From positions 1 through 19,184 of the forward strand of contig JAWOEH010000239.1 of the NCBI GenBank assembly GCA_046482855.1: a stretch of DNA of 19,184 nt, given 5' to 3'. Position numbers and translations under genes: made by a program. Shown in pieces: positions 1-6,135 of the stretch; position 1 is the stretch's first letter; the number at the start of each line of letters is the position of its first letter. The notes under the pieces are model-generated. The model did not search any database. It was not told the origin of the DNA and was given only the letters and a program-made list of their open reading frames with translations. Origin of the DNA: CAYVSF01 sp046482855. GTDB lineage: Bacteria > Bacteroidota > Bacteroidia > Bacteroidales > UBA12077.

Positions 1-491
1 GAGAAAAAGATGTGTTTCAATCCTCGGGCGGCGGGCAACCAAAGCTGGAAGGCTTCGAATATATTCTTCAGCGACAATTAAAACCCGAACCCCGTCAGGA
101 GGTAATTCAGCTATTGGAAAAATTAGACATACGCCCCACTGCGATGATTGACATATCTGATGGCTTATCCTCGGAACTTATGCATATCTGCTCGAAATCA
201 GGAAAAGGCTGCAGAATTTATCAGGATAAAATTCCGATTGATGCACAAACCGTAAAAATGGCTGAAGAATTTAAGCTAGAACCTATGATTGCCGCATTAA
301 ATGGCGGAGAGGATTACGAATTGCTTTTCACAATCAATCCGGAGGATTACGAAAAGCTTAAGGAGGAGTCGTTTATTTCGGTCATTGGGCACATCACAGA
401 ACAGGAGGAGGGAGCTTATATGATTTCGGCCAGTGGACAGGAAATCACACTGCAAGCGCAGGGCTGGAACCCGTTGGAAAAAAAGGAATAA
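1..491 (+). CDS. thiL: Thiamine-monophosphate kinase, C-terminal part (5' end outside window)
   Basis: ThiL phosphorylates thiamine monophosphate with ATP to give thiamine diphosphate, the last step of cofactor synthesis, in the cytoplasm. The reading frame is already open at the left edge (E-K-D-V-F-Q-S-S-G-G-G) and runs to TAA at 489-491, so about 163 residues are visible of a family length near 330-350. Two family landmarks are present: M-I-D-I-S-D-G-L-S-S-E-L, encoded from base 144, and G-G-E-D-Y-E-L-L-F, encoded from about base 304. Both belong to the AIR-synthase/ThiL C-terminal fold and the second is the family's most recognisable motif. A GTG at base 12 lies inside the domain and is not the start. 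The gene converges on lpxA and is followed by a terminator hairpin. The product identity is secure; the N-terminal half cannot be assessed. Confidence 0.93.
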   Translation, partial: EKDVFQSSGGGQPKLEGFEYILQRQLKPEPRQEVIQLLEKLDIRPTAMIDISDGLSSELMHICSKSGKGCRIYQDKIPIDAQTVKMAEEFKLEPMIAALNGGEDYELLFTINPEDYEKLKEESFISVIGHITEQEEGAYMISASGQEITLQAQGWNPLEKKE

Positions 492-496
492 ATGCA

Positions 497-522
497 AAGC
501 CGGCCAAGAAGCCGGCTTTTTT
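497..522 (+). terminator. Rho-independent terminator after thiL
   Basis: AAGCCGGC (497-504) pairs perfectly with GCCGGCTT (511-518) around a 6-nt loop, and T residues run to base 522. It starts six bases after the thiL stop codon. Read on the other strand the tail is T-poor (TTTGCATT), so it should act mainly on thiL transcripts and only weakly on lpxA transcripts. Confidence 0.85.
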
Positions 523-542
523 AGTATTTCTAATATAGCAAA

Positions 543-1322
543 TTATTTTACCGGGCCCCGAACAATGCCACGCTCAGAGGAGGAAAGAAATGCCAATAAG
601 GTTTTCTTTTCCGGTGAGGCCTCAAAATTGTTCTCAATAGCCTCGATGGCCTGGGCTGTATTATTCTCTTTCAGGTAGATTTCTCTGTACATCTCCTGAA
701 TCTGATTGATCTGCTCATTGGTAAAACCGCGTCGACGCAATCCCACAGAATTAACGCCGGCATACGACAAGGGCTCGCGCCCCACCGTAATAAAAGGAGG
801 CACATCTTTACGAACCAAAGAACCTCCGGAAATCATCACATGTGCACCAATATGTACAAATTGGTGAATTTGCACATCCCCGCTAATAACAGCCCAATCG
901 TCAATAACAATTTCACCAGCAACATTGGTTCCATTAGAGATAATAATTTTATTCCCCAGGAAACTATCGTGTCCTACGTGCACATAAGCCATTAATAAAC
1001 AATCACTGCCCACAACAGTCTTTCCTTTGGATACAGTACCTCTGTTCACAGTAACACATTCGCGCAGGACAGTATTATCGCCTATTTCGGCAGTAGTTTC
1101 CTCACCTTTAAATTTCAAATCCTGGGGAATAGCCGAAACAACAGCTCCCGGAAAGATCTTACAATTTTTACCAATACGGGCACCGTCCATGATGGTCGCA
1201 TTAGGTCCGATCCAAGTCCCATCACCAATCACTACATCTTTTGCGATATAAGCAAAGGGTTCCACCACTACATTTTCACCAATTTGTGCTTCGGGATCTA
1301 TAAAAGCTAACGATTGTTCCAT
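543..1322 (-). CDS. lpxA: Acyl-ACP--UDP-N-acetylglucosamine O-acyltransferase (LpxA)
   Basis: LpxA moves an R-3-hydroxyacyl chain from acyl carrier protein to the 3-OH of UDP-GlcNAc, the first step of lipid A synthesis, in the cytoplasm as a trimer. The 259-residue protein matches the family length (about 255-265). Its first 185 or so residues form a left-handed parallel beta-helix of isoleucine/valine-rich hexapeptide repeats. The stretch Y-V-H-V-G-H-D-S contains His118, which aligns with the catalytic His125 of the E. coli enzyme. H-Q-F..I-G-A-H-V-M follows near residues 153-162, and L-R-R-R-G-F (about 195-200) opens the helical C-terminal part. The ATG is 3 bp downstream of the lpxC-fabZ stop codon, which indicates tight translational coupling. 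LpxA equilibrium is unfavourable and LpxC commits the pathway, so adjacency to lpxC is functional. Acyl-chain length preference cannot be read reliably. Confidence 0.97.
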   Translation of the reverse strand: MEQSLAFIDPEAQIGENVVVEPFAYIAKDVVIGDGTWIGPNATIMDGARIGKNCKIFPGAVVSAIPQDLKFKGEETTAEIGDNTVLRECVTVNRGTVSKGKTVVGSDCLLMAYVHVGHDSFLGNKIIISNGTNVAGEIVIDDWAVISGDVQIHQFVHIGAHVMISGGSLVRKDVPPFITVGREPLSYAGVNSVGLRRRGFTNEQINQIQEMYREIYLKENNTAQAIEAIENNFEASPEKKTLLAFLSSSERGIVRGPVK

Positions 1323-1325
1323 GCT

Positions 1326-2723
1326 TTATTTATTTTTTGCGATTTGCGCCATCAATTCGGCTTCCATAACAATTTTGTCGCCTACAAATGCCTGTCCTAA
1401 CATATTGGCAATTCCTCGTCGGATAGGTTGCATAAGCTCCAGACGAAAAATAAGCGTATCGCCTGGTACCACCTTTCTTTTAAATCGGGCATTTTCAATT
1501 TTCAGGAAGTAGGTAACATAATCCTGAGGATTATCTACGGTGCTTAGCACCAGAATACCCCCTGCCTGTGCCATAGACTCAATCTGTAACACCCCGGGCA
1601 TAACCGGTTCGTCGGGGAAATGACCTACAAAAAAGGTCTCGTTCATGGTTACATTTTTCAAACCAACAACAGAGGTCTCATCCATGTCCAATATCTTATC
1701 CACCAACAACATGGGAGGGCGATGAGGGAGTATATTTCGGATTTGCTCAACATTATACAAGGGTTCCTTATTGGGATTATATCGAGGCACATCCACGCGC
1801 GTGCGTTCCCGCTTAATTCGCTGTTTAACTTCACCGGCAAACTGTGTATTTGCATAGTGCCCGGGACGGCTGGCAATGATACGACCCTTGATAGGTTGCC
1901 CAATTAAGGAAAGATCGCCCAGCATATCCAGTAGTTTATGACGGGCCGGCTCATTCTCAAAATGCAAATCCAAATTATTAAGGATTCCTTCCGGTTTCAC
2001 ATGTACACGTGGTTTATTGAATAAATCGGCCATACGATCCAGTTCATCCTGCGAAACTTCACGTTCCATTATTACAATGGCATTCTCCAAATCCCCTCCT
2101 TTTATCAGGTTATTCTTTTGCAGGAATTCCAGTTCATGAAAGAAAACAAATGTACGACATGGAGCAATTTCTCTTACAAAGTCGGTTTTGCCTTCGACAA
2201 ATCGTGCGTATTGATGACCCAGGACTTCAGAATTATAATCAATTAACACCTCAATGCTAAACCCTTCATCAGGATAAGCGGTAATTTCGATATTATTCTC
2301 TTTATCGGTATAGGTAACCTTTTCTTTAATGCAATAATAATTGCGCTCGGCATCCTGCTCCTTAATGCCTCCCTCCATAATAGCTTCGGCGTACATGCGT
2401 GAACTGCCATCGAGTATAGGAAGTTCAGGACCACTTATATCAATCAACGCATTGTCGATTCCTAAACCACGCAGAGCTGCAAGAGAGTGTTCAATAGTAT
2501 GAATTCGAACGCCTTTTTCCTCAATAGTTGTTCCGCGTGAAGTATCTACTACATTTTCAACATTAGCTTGTATAATAGGTTTGCCGTCAAGATCAATTCG
2601 TCGGAATTTATATCCATGGTTTTCTTCGGCAGGATGAAAAGTCACTTCCACCTCAAAACCTGTATGAAGACCTTTCCCTTTAAGGGTGACAGGCTTTGCC
2701 AGTGTCTTTTGTTTATCAGACAT
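1326..2723 (-). CDS. lpxC-fabZ: Fused UDP-3-O-acyl-GlcNAc deacetylase / 3-hydroxyacyl-ACP dehydratase (LpxC-FabZ)
   Basis: This is a bifunctional 465-residue cytoplasmic protein. Residues 1 to about 305 are LpxC, the zinc deacetylase that commits UDP-3-O-acyl-GlcNAc to lipid A. Visible are H-T-I-E-H (His79 as a zinc ligand, Glu78 as catalytic base), H-K-L-L-D-M-L-G-D (His262 and Asp266 as the other ligands) and R-P-G-H (His289, the E. coli His265 equivalent). Residues from about 325 are FabZ, which dehydrates 3-hydroxyacyl-ACP in fatty acid elongation: P-H-R-P-P-M-L-L-V-D, then G-H-F-P with catalytic His368, and Glu382 exactly 14 residues on, as in E. coli His54/Glu68. The start chosen is the ATG at 2723 (M-S-D-K-Q-K). 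An in-frame ATG at 2792 would add 23 residues with no resemblance to the family and would overlap the likely promoter. The fusion is known in Bacteroidota. Confidence 0.96.
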   Translation of the reverse strand: MSDKQKTLAKPVTLKGKGLHTGFEVEVTFHPAEENHGYKFRRIDLDGKPIIQANVENVVDTSRGTTIEEKGVRIHTIEHSLAALRGLGIDNALIDISGPELPILDGSSRMYAEAIMEGGIKEQDAERNYYCIKEKVTYTDKENNIEITAYPDEGFSIEVLIDYNSEVLGHQYARFVEGKTDFVREIAPCRTFVFFHELEFLQKNNLIKGGDLENAIVIMEREVSQDELDRMADLFNKPRVHVKPEGILNNLDLHFENEPARHKLLDMLGDLSLIGQPIKGRIIASRPGHYANTQFAGEVKQRIKRERTRVDVPRYNPNKEPLYNVEQIRNILPHRPPMLLVDKILDMDETSVVGLKNVTMNETFFVGHFPDEPVMPGVLQIESMAQAGGILVLSTVDNPQDYVTYFLKIENARFKRKVVPGDTLIFRLELMQPIRRGIANMLGQAFVGDKIVMEAELMAQIAKNK

Positions 2724-2748
2724 AGTATATAGTGTTTTGGATAGTTTA

Positions 2749-2777
2749 CAAAATAAAAAATCGCCGCAAGTTACAAA
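2749..2777 (-). promoter_or_regulatory. Candidate promoter for lpxC-fabZ
   Basis: Read on the minus strand there is TTTG (2777-2774), a 17-nt spacer, then TTATTTTG (2756-2749), one mismatch from the Bacteroidota -7 consensus TAnnTTTG. The spacer is slightly shorter than usual. Initiation would fall near 2742, leaving a leader of about 20 nt before the ATG at 2723. The area is A/T-rich, so chance matches are likely. Its position just after the lpxD terminator adds support. Confidence 0.35.
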
Positions 2778-2830
2778 AAAGTGAGCAACCAAAAAAAATT
2801 TGTAAGATTTTGAATCTCTGGCAACTTCAC

Positions 2831-2862
2831 AAAAAAGGGGACACTTTCGCGATGCCCCCTTT
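2831..2862 (-). terminator. Terminator-like hairpin between lpxD and lpxC-fabZ
   Basis: On the minus strand, starting 18 nt past the lpxD stop, AAAGGGG (2862-2856) pairs with CCCCTTT (2840-2834). The pairing is followed by a run of six T (2836-2831). The inner part contains a few more pairs with mismatches around a loop. This is a plausible intrinsic terminator or attenuator inside the lipid A cluster. Confidence 0.7.
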
Positions 2863-2880
2863 CTTAAATGCGCTAGTATT

Positions 2881-3921
2881 TTATTTTGTTTTCAGCAGCT
2901 CTTCGATTTTCACCTGTGCATCTTTTAACATACCATAAAGTTCAGGCAATCGTTTAAAGAGCACAAAAGAACGGCGGTATTCACCTAAATCGAATGCAGG
3001 AGCGCCCATAACCACAGTATCTTTCTTTTTTATGGTACTGCCAATACCAGATTTGGCTGCAGCTTTCGTACCATCAGCCACAATAACATGAGGAGCGATT
3101 CCTACCTGTCCACCAAACATACAGTTTTCACCAATTTTAGCGGATCCTGCAATCCCTCCCTGGGCAGCCATTACGGTATTTGCGCCAATCTCCACATTGT
3201 GGCCAACATGATTCATATTATCAAGCTTCACCCCTTTACGGATAATTGTTGAACCCATTGTTGCTCTGTCAACTGTGGCATTGGCCCCAATTTCCACATG
3301 ATCTTCCAGGATAACATTTCCGATTTGGGGAATTTTCTTGTAATCATTGGCAGCTGAAGGAGCAAAACCAAAACCGTCGGCACCAATTACTGCACCAGCA
3401 TGAATCGTTACCTCCTTCCCCAATACACAAGACTCATATATTTTTGCTCCGGCAAAAATGGTACTTCCCTCATCAATGGTTACATTATCGCCAATATAAG
3501 CATGAGGATAGATGCGTACGTTATTTCCCAGTCGCACATTTTCGCCAATATAAGCAAAAGCACCCACATAAACCGACTCACCAAGCTCAGCTGTGTCGGA
3601 AACAAACGACTGAGCCTCAATGCCTTTTTTTTGAGGTTTTGCAGCCTCAGCCAACTGAAGTAAAGAAGCAAAAGCTTCATAGGCATCCGGCACCTTTATC
3701 AGAGTAGCTTTGGGTTGTTGTTTTAGTTCAAAATCTGCATTAATCAATACTACTGAGGCTTCCGAATCATATACATGCTTAATATACTGAGGATTAGAAA
3801 GAAAAGCCAGTGTTCCCGGTGTTCCCTCTTCAATCTTTGAAACCCCTGACACCACAACGTTCGCATCACCAACCAGCTCGCCCTTGAGAAAGTCAGCTAT
3901 TACTTCTGCAGAAAATTCCAT
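2881..3921 (-). CDS. lpxD: UDP-3-O-(3-hydroxyacyl)glucosamine N-acyltransferase (LpxD)
   Basis: LpxD adds the second R-3-hydroxyacyl chain, this time to the 2-amino group exposed by LpxC, giving UDP-2,3-diacylglucosamine. It is a cytoplasmic trimer. The 346 residues match the family (about 340-350). Residues 1 to about 100 are the uridine-binding N-terminal domain (V-S-G-V-S-K-I-E-E-G..G-T-L-A-F-L-S-N-P). Residues about 105-310 are hexapeptide repeats forming a left-handed beta-helix. N-H-V-G-H-N carries His241, aligning with the catalytic His239 of E. coli, and G-A-D-G-F-G-F (180-186) is a family signature. The C-terminus (about 315-346) is a helix typical of the family. The start at 3921 (M-E-F-S-A-E-V-I-A-D-F-L) fits the family N-terminus. 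It lies 34 bp downstream of the HD gene on the same strand and is followed by a terminator-like hairpin. Confidence 0.97.
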   Translation of the reverse strand: MEFSAEVIADFLKGELVGDANVVVSGVSKIEEGTPGTLAFLSNPQYIKHVYDSEASVVLINADFELKQQPKATLIKVPDAYEAFASLLQLAEAAKPQKKGIEAQSFVSDTAELGESVYVGAFAYIGENVRLGNNVRIYPHAYIGDNVTIDEGSTIFAGAKIYESCVLGKEVTIHAGAVIGADGFGFAPSAANDYKKIPQIGNVILEDHVEIGANATVDRATMGSTIIRKGVKLDNMNHVGHNVEIGANTVMAAQGGIAGSAKIGENCMFGGQVGIAPHVIVADGTKAAAKSGIGSTIKKKDTVVMGAPAFDLGEYRRSFVLFKRLPELYGMLKDAQVKIEELLKTK

Positions 3922-3955
3922 ATCGTGTGTTTAATTTTTGGGGACTAAATTACGA

Positions 3956-5197
3956 TTATCCGTCGAACTGTTTAGGATAACAAAGGAAATATTTTTTCAC
4001 GGTCTTCGAGAGCATTGATATTTCCAGCATATCGGAAGCATCGGCAATATCAACCACCCGACCGTCTTTCATCAGAATATCAATATTCTCAGAATGAGAG
4101 GGAGTATAAGCATGATTACTGATTTCACCTGTAAAGACAAAATAATCGGCATCACCGCTTTCGATATTCAACTTGTTCACACATTTTTGTCGTAGTTCAG
4201 CAACCTGTTCCACTTCAAAAGGACTATTTTGCATACGTACCTTAAACAGACGGCGGTCAACCAAGCGACGACTTAACTCGCTAAGTACATAATCCTTTTC
4301 CATCTGCCAGTTTTTTATAGCAGCCATCACATCGGCATCGTCGATACGAGGGAAGAAAGCGACAATAGCCTCATCCTCGAGCCTGGAAGCTTGGTTAAAG
4401 AAAGGCTCCAGGGCCGGAGAAAGCCAGATGGCTTCGCCCTGTTTTTTCAGCCACAAGGCCCGCTGAAGAATGCGGATCAACAACTGTTCAGCACCTACTA
4501 CCGTTTTGTGCAAATATACCTGCCAATACATCAACCAACGGGCAATCAAAAATTTCTCGATACTGTAAATTCCTTTCACCTCCACAACCAACTCCTGGTT
4601 GTGCAGCTGCAGCATCTTAATAATTCTGTCGGAACCAATCACTCCTTCGGAAACACCTGTATAAAAGCTGTCGCGTTTCAAATAATCAAGCCTATCGACA
4701 TCCAACTGACTGGACACCAATTGGTGAAGAAAAGGTTTTGCGTATTCGCCACGAAAAATCGACATCGCACATTCCAGAGCACCATCAAACTGCTTGTTCA
4801 AGGCTTCCATAAGTAAAAGGCTAAGATCCTCGTGAGTTTTGTGTGGAACCAACACACGCTCTAAACTATGACTAAAAGGTGCGTGACCAATATCATGCAA
4901 CAAGATGGCCAACAAAGCCCCCTCCTGTTCTTTAGGGGAAATAGCATGTCCCTTCTGGCGAAGGACCTCTATGGCTGTATTCATCAGATGTCCGGCGCCA
5001 AGGGTATGTTGAAACCGGGTATGTACAGCGCCCGGATAAACGTACTCGGAGAGTCCCAACTGTCGGATGCGGCGCAATCGTTGTACATAACTATGCTCAA
5101 TAATCTGGTAAGGAACCGATCCCGGCAGGTTAATAAACCCGTAAACCGGATCATTCAGAATTTTTCGCTTTGTGCTTCCTATGGGTTCATATGCCAT
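3956..5197 (-). CDS. HD-domain phosphohydrolase, dNTPase/SAMHD1-like, substrate unknown
   Basis: This 413-residue soluble protein has the metal-binding HD pattern of the dNTP triphosphohydrolase/SAMHD1 group. His64 lies in H-T-R-F-Q-H, His101-Asp102 in L-L-H-D-I-G-H-A-P-F-S-H, and an aspartate, probably Asp168, in D-V-D-R-L-D-Y. Tyr172 and Asp176 (K-R-D) align with SAMHD1 Tyr315 and Asp319. The N-terminal D-P-V-Y-G-F-I and the R-L-R-R-I-R-Q-L-G motif are also typical of this group. All catalytic positions are present, so it is probably an active phosphohydrolase. No signal peptide or membrane segment is seen. It is the first gene of the lpxD-lpxC/fabZ-lpxA cluster, which may mean shared expression or a link to envelope synthesis; that link is inference. 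A strong Shine-Dalgarno precedes the ATG. A dGTPase or a hydrolase of another nucleotide are both possible. Confidence 0.85.
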   Translation of the reverse strand: MAYEPIGSTKRKILNDPVYGFINLPGSVPYQIIEHSYVQRLRRIRQLGLSEYVYPGAVHTRFQHTLGAGHLMNTAIEVLRQKGHAISPKEQEGALLAILLHDIGHAPFSHSLERVLVPHKTHEDLSLLLMEALNKQFDGALECAMSIFRGEYAKPFLHQLVSSQLDVDRLDYLKRDSFYTGVSEGVIGSDRIIKMLQLHNQELVVEVKGIYSIEKFLIARWLMYWQVYLHKTVVGAEQLLIRILQRALWLKKQGEAIWLSPALEPFFNQASRLEDEAIVAFFPRIDDADVMAAIKNWQMEKDYVLSELSRRLVDRRLFKVRMQNSPFEVEQVAELRQKCVNKLNIESGDADYFVFTGEISNHAYTPSHSENIDILMKDGRVVDIADASDMLEISMLSKTVKKYFLCYPKQFDG

Positions 5198-5204
5198 CTG
5201 GGTT

Positions 5205-5212
5205 CCTCCTTT
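5205..5212 (-). promoter_or_regulatory. Strong Shine-Dalgarno sequence of the HD gene
   Basis: The minus strand reads AAAGGAGG (5212-5205), with 7 nt between it and the ATG at 5197. It is a near-perfect complement to the 3' end of 16S rRNA and fixes the start codon. It is notable because Bacteroidota mRNAs seldom use this signal; the other genes here except infB lack a comparable one. Confidence 0.75.
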
Positions 5213-5469
5213 TTCCTTATTCTAAATTCTAAAGAATACCTGTTGCTAACAGAAATGCGCATCTTTTAATTGGCACCCGCAGAACTCATCCACTTATCAT
5301 TTTGACTCCGCTTGTCGGATGTACTCACCATTCTCGGTCCAATACATGCCATATGCTGTTTTCAATTTCCTTGTAATCGACTCATGTTTACCACCAACCG
5401 ATGAACCAGGCTTGTTTTATGAAGAACTTCAGTCTCCAACAGTTGGTAGCTATTCAGTAAAACATACGC

Positions 5470-5486
5470 CAAATGTATAAACATTT
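5470..5486 (-). promoter_or_regulatory. Candidate leftward -7 element with overlapping inverted repeat
   Basis: The minus strand reads TACATTTG (5477-5470), a full match to TAnnTTTG. A -33 TTTG at the right distance is absent; the nearest is TTTAT about 21 nt upstream. AAATGT (5471-5476) and ACATTT (5481-5486) form a 6-bp inverted repeat with a 4-nt spacer across this element, as an operator might. It would give the HD gene a leader of about 265 nt, which is long. Weak support overall. Confidence 0.35.
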
Positions 5487-5547
5487 CCAGCAAGTTGATA
5501 AAAGATTCATCAACAAGGTTAAAATGAACTTATTTTCAAGGAAATAA

Positions 5548-5579
5548 TTTGTACGTATGCAGGAAATTTATTAGCTTTG
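5548..5579 (+). promoter_or_regulatory. Bacteroidota-type promoter for rimP-nusA-infB
   Basis: TTTG (5548-5551), then 20 nt, then TAGCTTTG (5572-5579). Both elements and the spacing match the -33/-7 consensus of the Bacteroidota primary sigma factor. Transcription should begin near 5585-5590, giving a leader of about 55-60 nt that contains the hairpin at 5607-5625. Confidence 0.75.
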
Positions 5580-5606
5580 CGACCAGAATTTGCGAATAGT
5601 CATATT

Positions 5607-5629
5607 CAGGGGACAGGGTCCCCTGTTTT
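5607..5629 (+). promoter_or_regulatory. GC-rich hairpin plus short T-run in the rimP leader
   Basis: CAGGGGAC (5607-5614) pairs perfectly with GTCCCCTG (5618-5625) around a 3-nt loop, followed at once by TTTT (5626-5629). It lies downstream of the predicted start site and ends 18 nt before the rimP ATG. The shape resembles a short terminator or attenuator, although the T-run is brief. It could also control translation or be a REP-like palindrome. Confidence 0.6.
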
Positions 5630-5643
5630 CATATCAGTAAAAT

Positions 5644-6108
5644 ATGATTAAAAAAGCATACATAGAAGAGATTCTCCAGCCTGTGGTGGAAGAAAAGGGA
5701 GGATTTTTAGTAAGTTTGAATGTTGACAAACAAAACCGCATTATTGCGAAAGTTGACAGCCTTGATGGGTTTACCATTGCCGACTGTGTCGATCTCAGCC
5801 GAGCAATTGAAGGCAGTTTAGATCGTGAGGAAGAAGATTTTGAATTGGAAGTATCAACACCAGGCTTAAATGCGGAGTTCAAAGTGTGGGAACAATACAA
5901 GAAAAACGAAGGACGAAAAGTAGAAATTCTTCAAGAAAGTGGAGAAAAACTAAAAGGTATCCTGAGAGCGGTAACTCCTGAGAGCTTCACCCTTGAAACC
6001 GAGAAGAAAGAAAAAGTTGAGGGAAAGAAGAAGAAACAGGTAATTACCCAAAGCCACCAAATTAATTTTGACAGCGTGAAAAAAGCACGCTTGGTATTAG
6101 ATTTTTAG
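5644..6108 (+). CDS. rimP: Ribosome maturation factor RimP
   Basis: RimP binds the assembling 30S subunit and assists late maturation around the S12/central pseudoknot region. The protein has 154 residues, the usual length. Residues 1 to about 80 form the N-terminal alpha/beta domain, ending in the family signature E-V-S-T-P-G-L (69-75). Residues from about 85 form the SH3-like domain (K-V-E-I-L, L-K-G-I-L, F-T-L-E-T). A lysine-rich insert (about 120-133: E-K-K-E-K-V-E-G-K-K-K-K-Q) precedes the last strand. It is the first gene of rimP-nusA-infB, a gene order conserved across bacteria, and nusA begins 27 bp after its stop. No Shine-Dalgarno is visible before the ATG, as is normal in this phylum. 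The start agrees with the usual N-terminal helix. Confidence 0.95.
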   Translation: MIKKAYIEEILQPVVEEKGGFLVSLNVDKQNRIIAKVDSLDGFTIADCVDLSRAIEGSLDREEEDFELEVSTPGLNAEFKVWEQYKKNEGRKVEILQESGEKLKGILRAVTPESFTLETEKKEKVEGKKKKQVITQSHQINFDSVKKARLVLDF

Positions 6109-6135
6109 TAAAAAATTTGCATAAATACAGAGACG

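Larger units (their letters stand above)
5198..5643. other. Divergent control region without a convincing gene
   Basis: This 446-bp gap separates the leftward HD/lpx cluster from the rightward rimP-nusA-infB operon. It contains a strong rightward promoter (5548-5579), a leftward -7 candidate (5470-5477), an inverted repeat over that candidate, and a leader hairpin (5607-5629). Between about 5220 and 5460 I see nothing with a clear function. Only short open frames occur: 53 codons on the plus strand (5319-5480) and 40 codons on the minus strand (5362-5484). They overlap each other and resemble no family I recognise. A decayed gene is possible but not shown. Confidence 0.6.

Noticed and set aside
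12..491. GTG at base 12 as the start of a 159-residue protein
   Set aside because: The frame is open to the left edge and the ThiL domain is already under way, so the gene is simply cut by the window.
4391..4816. 141-codon plus-strand frame inside the HD gene
   Set aside because: Antisense to a gene with intact catalytic motifs; no domain recognised.
5319..5480. 53-codon plus-strand frame in the divergent gap
   Set aside because: It overlaps the minus-strand open frame, has no recognisable domain or ribosome site, and its length is compatible with chance.
5362..5529. Minus-strand open stretch of 55 codons, with a 40-codon ATG frame at 5362-5484, and a neighbouring open frame shifted by one base
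   Set aside because: Considered as remains of a transposase, but I could not match it to any family and there are no terminal repeats or target duplications.
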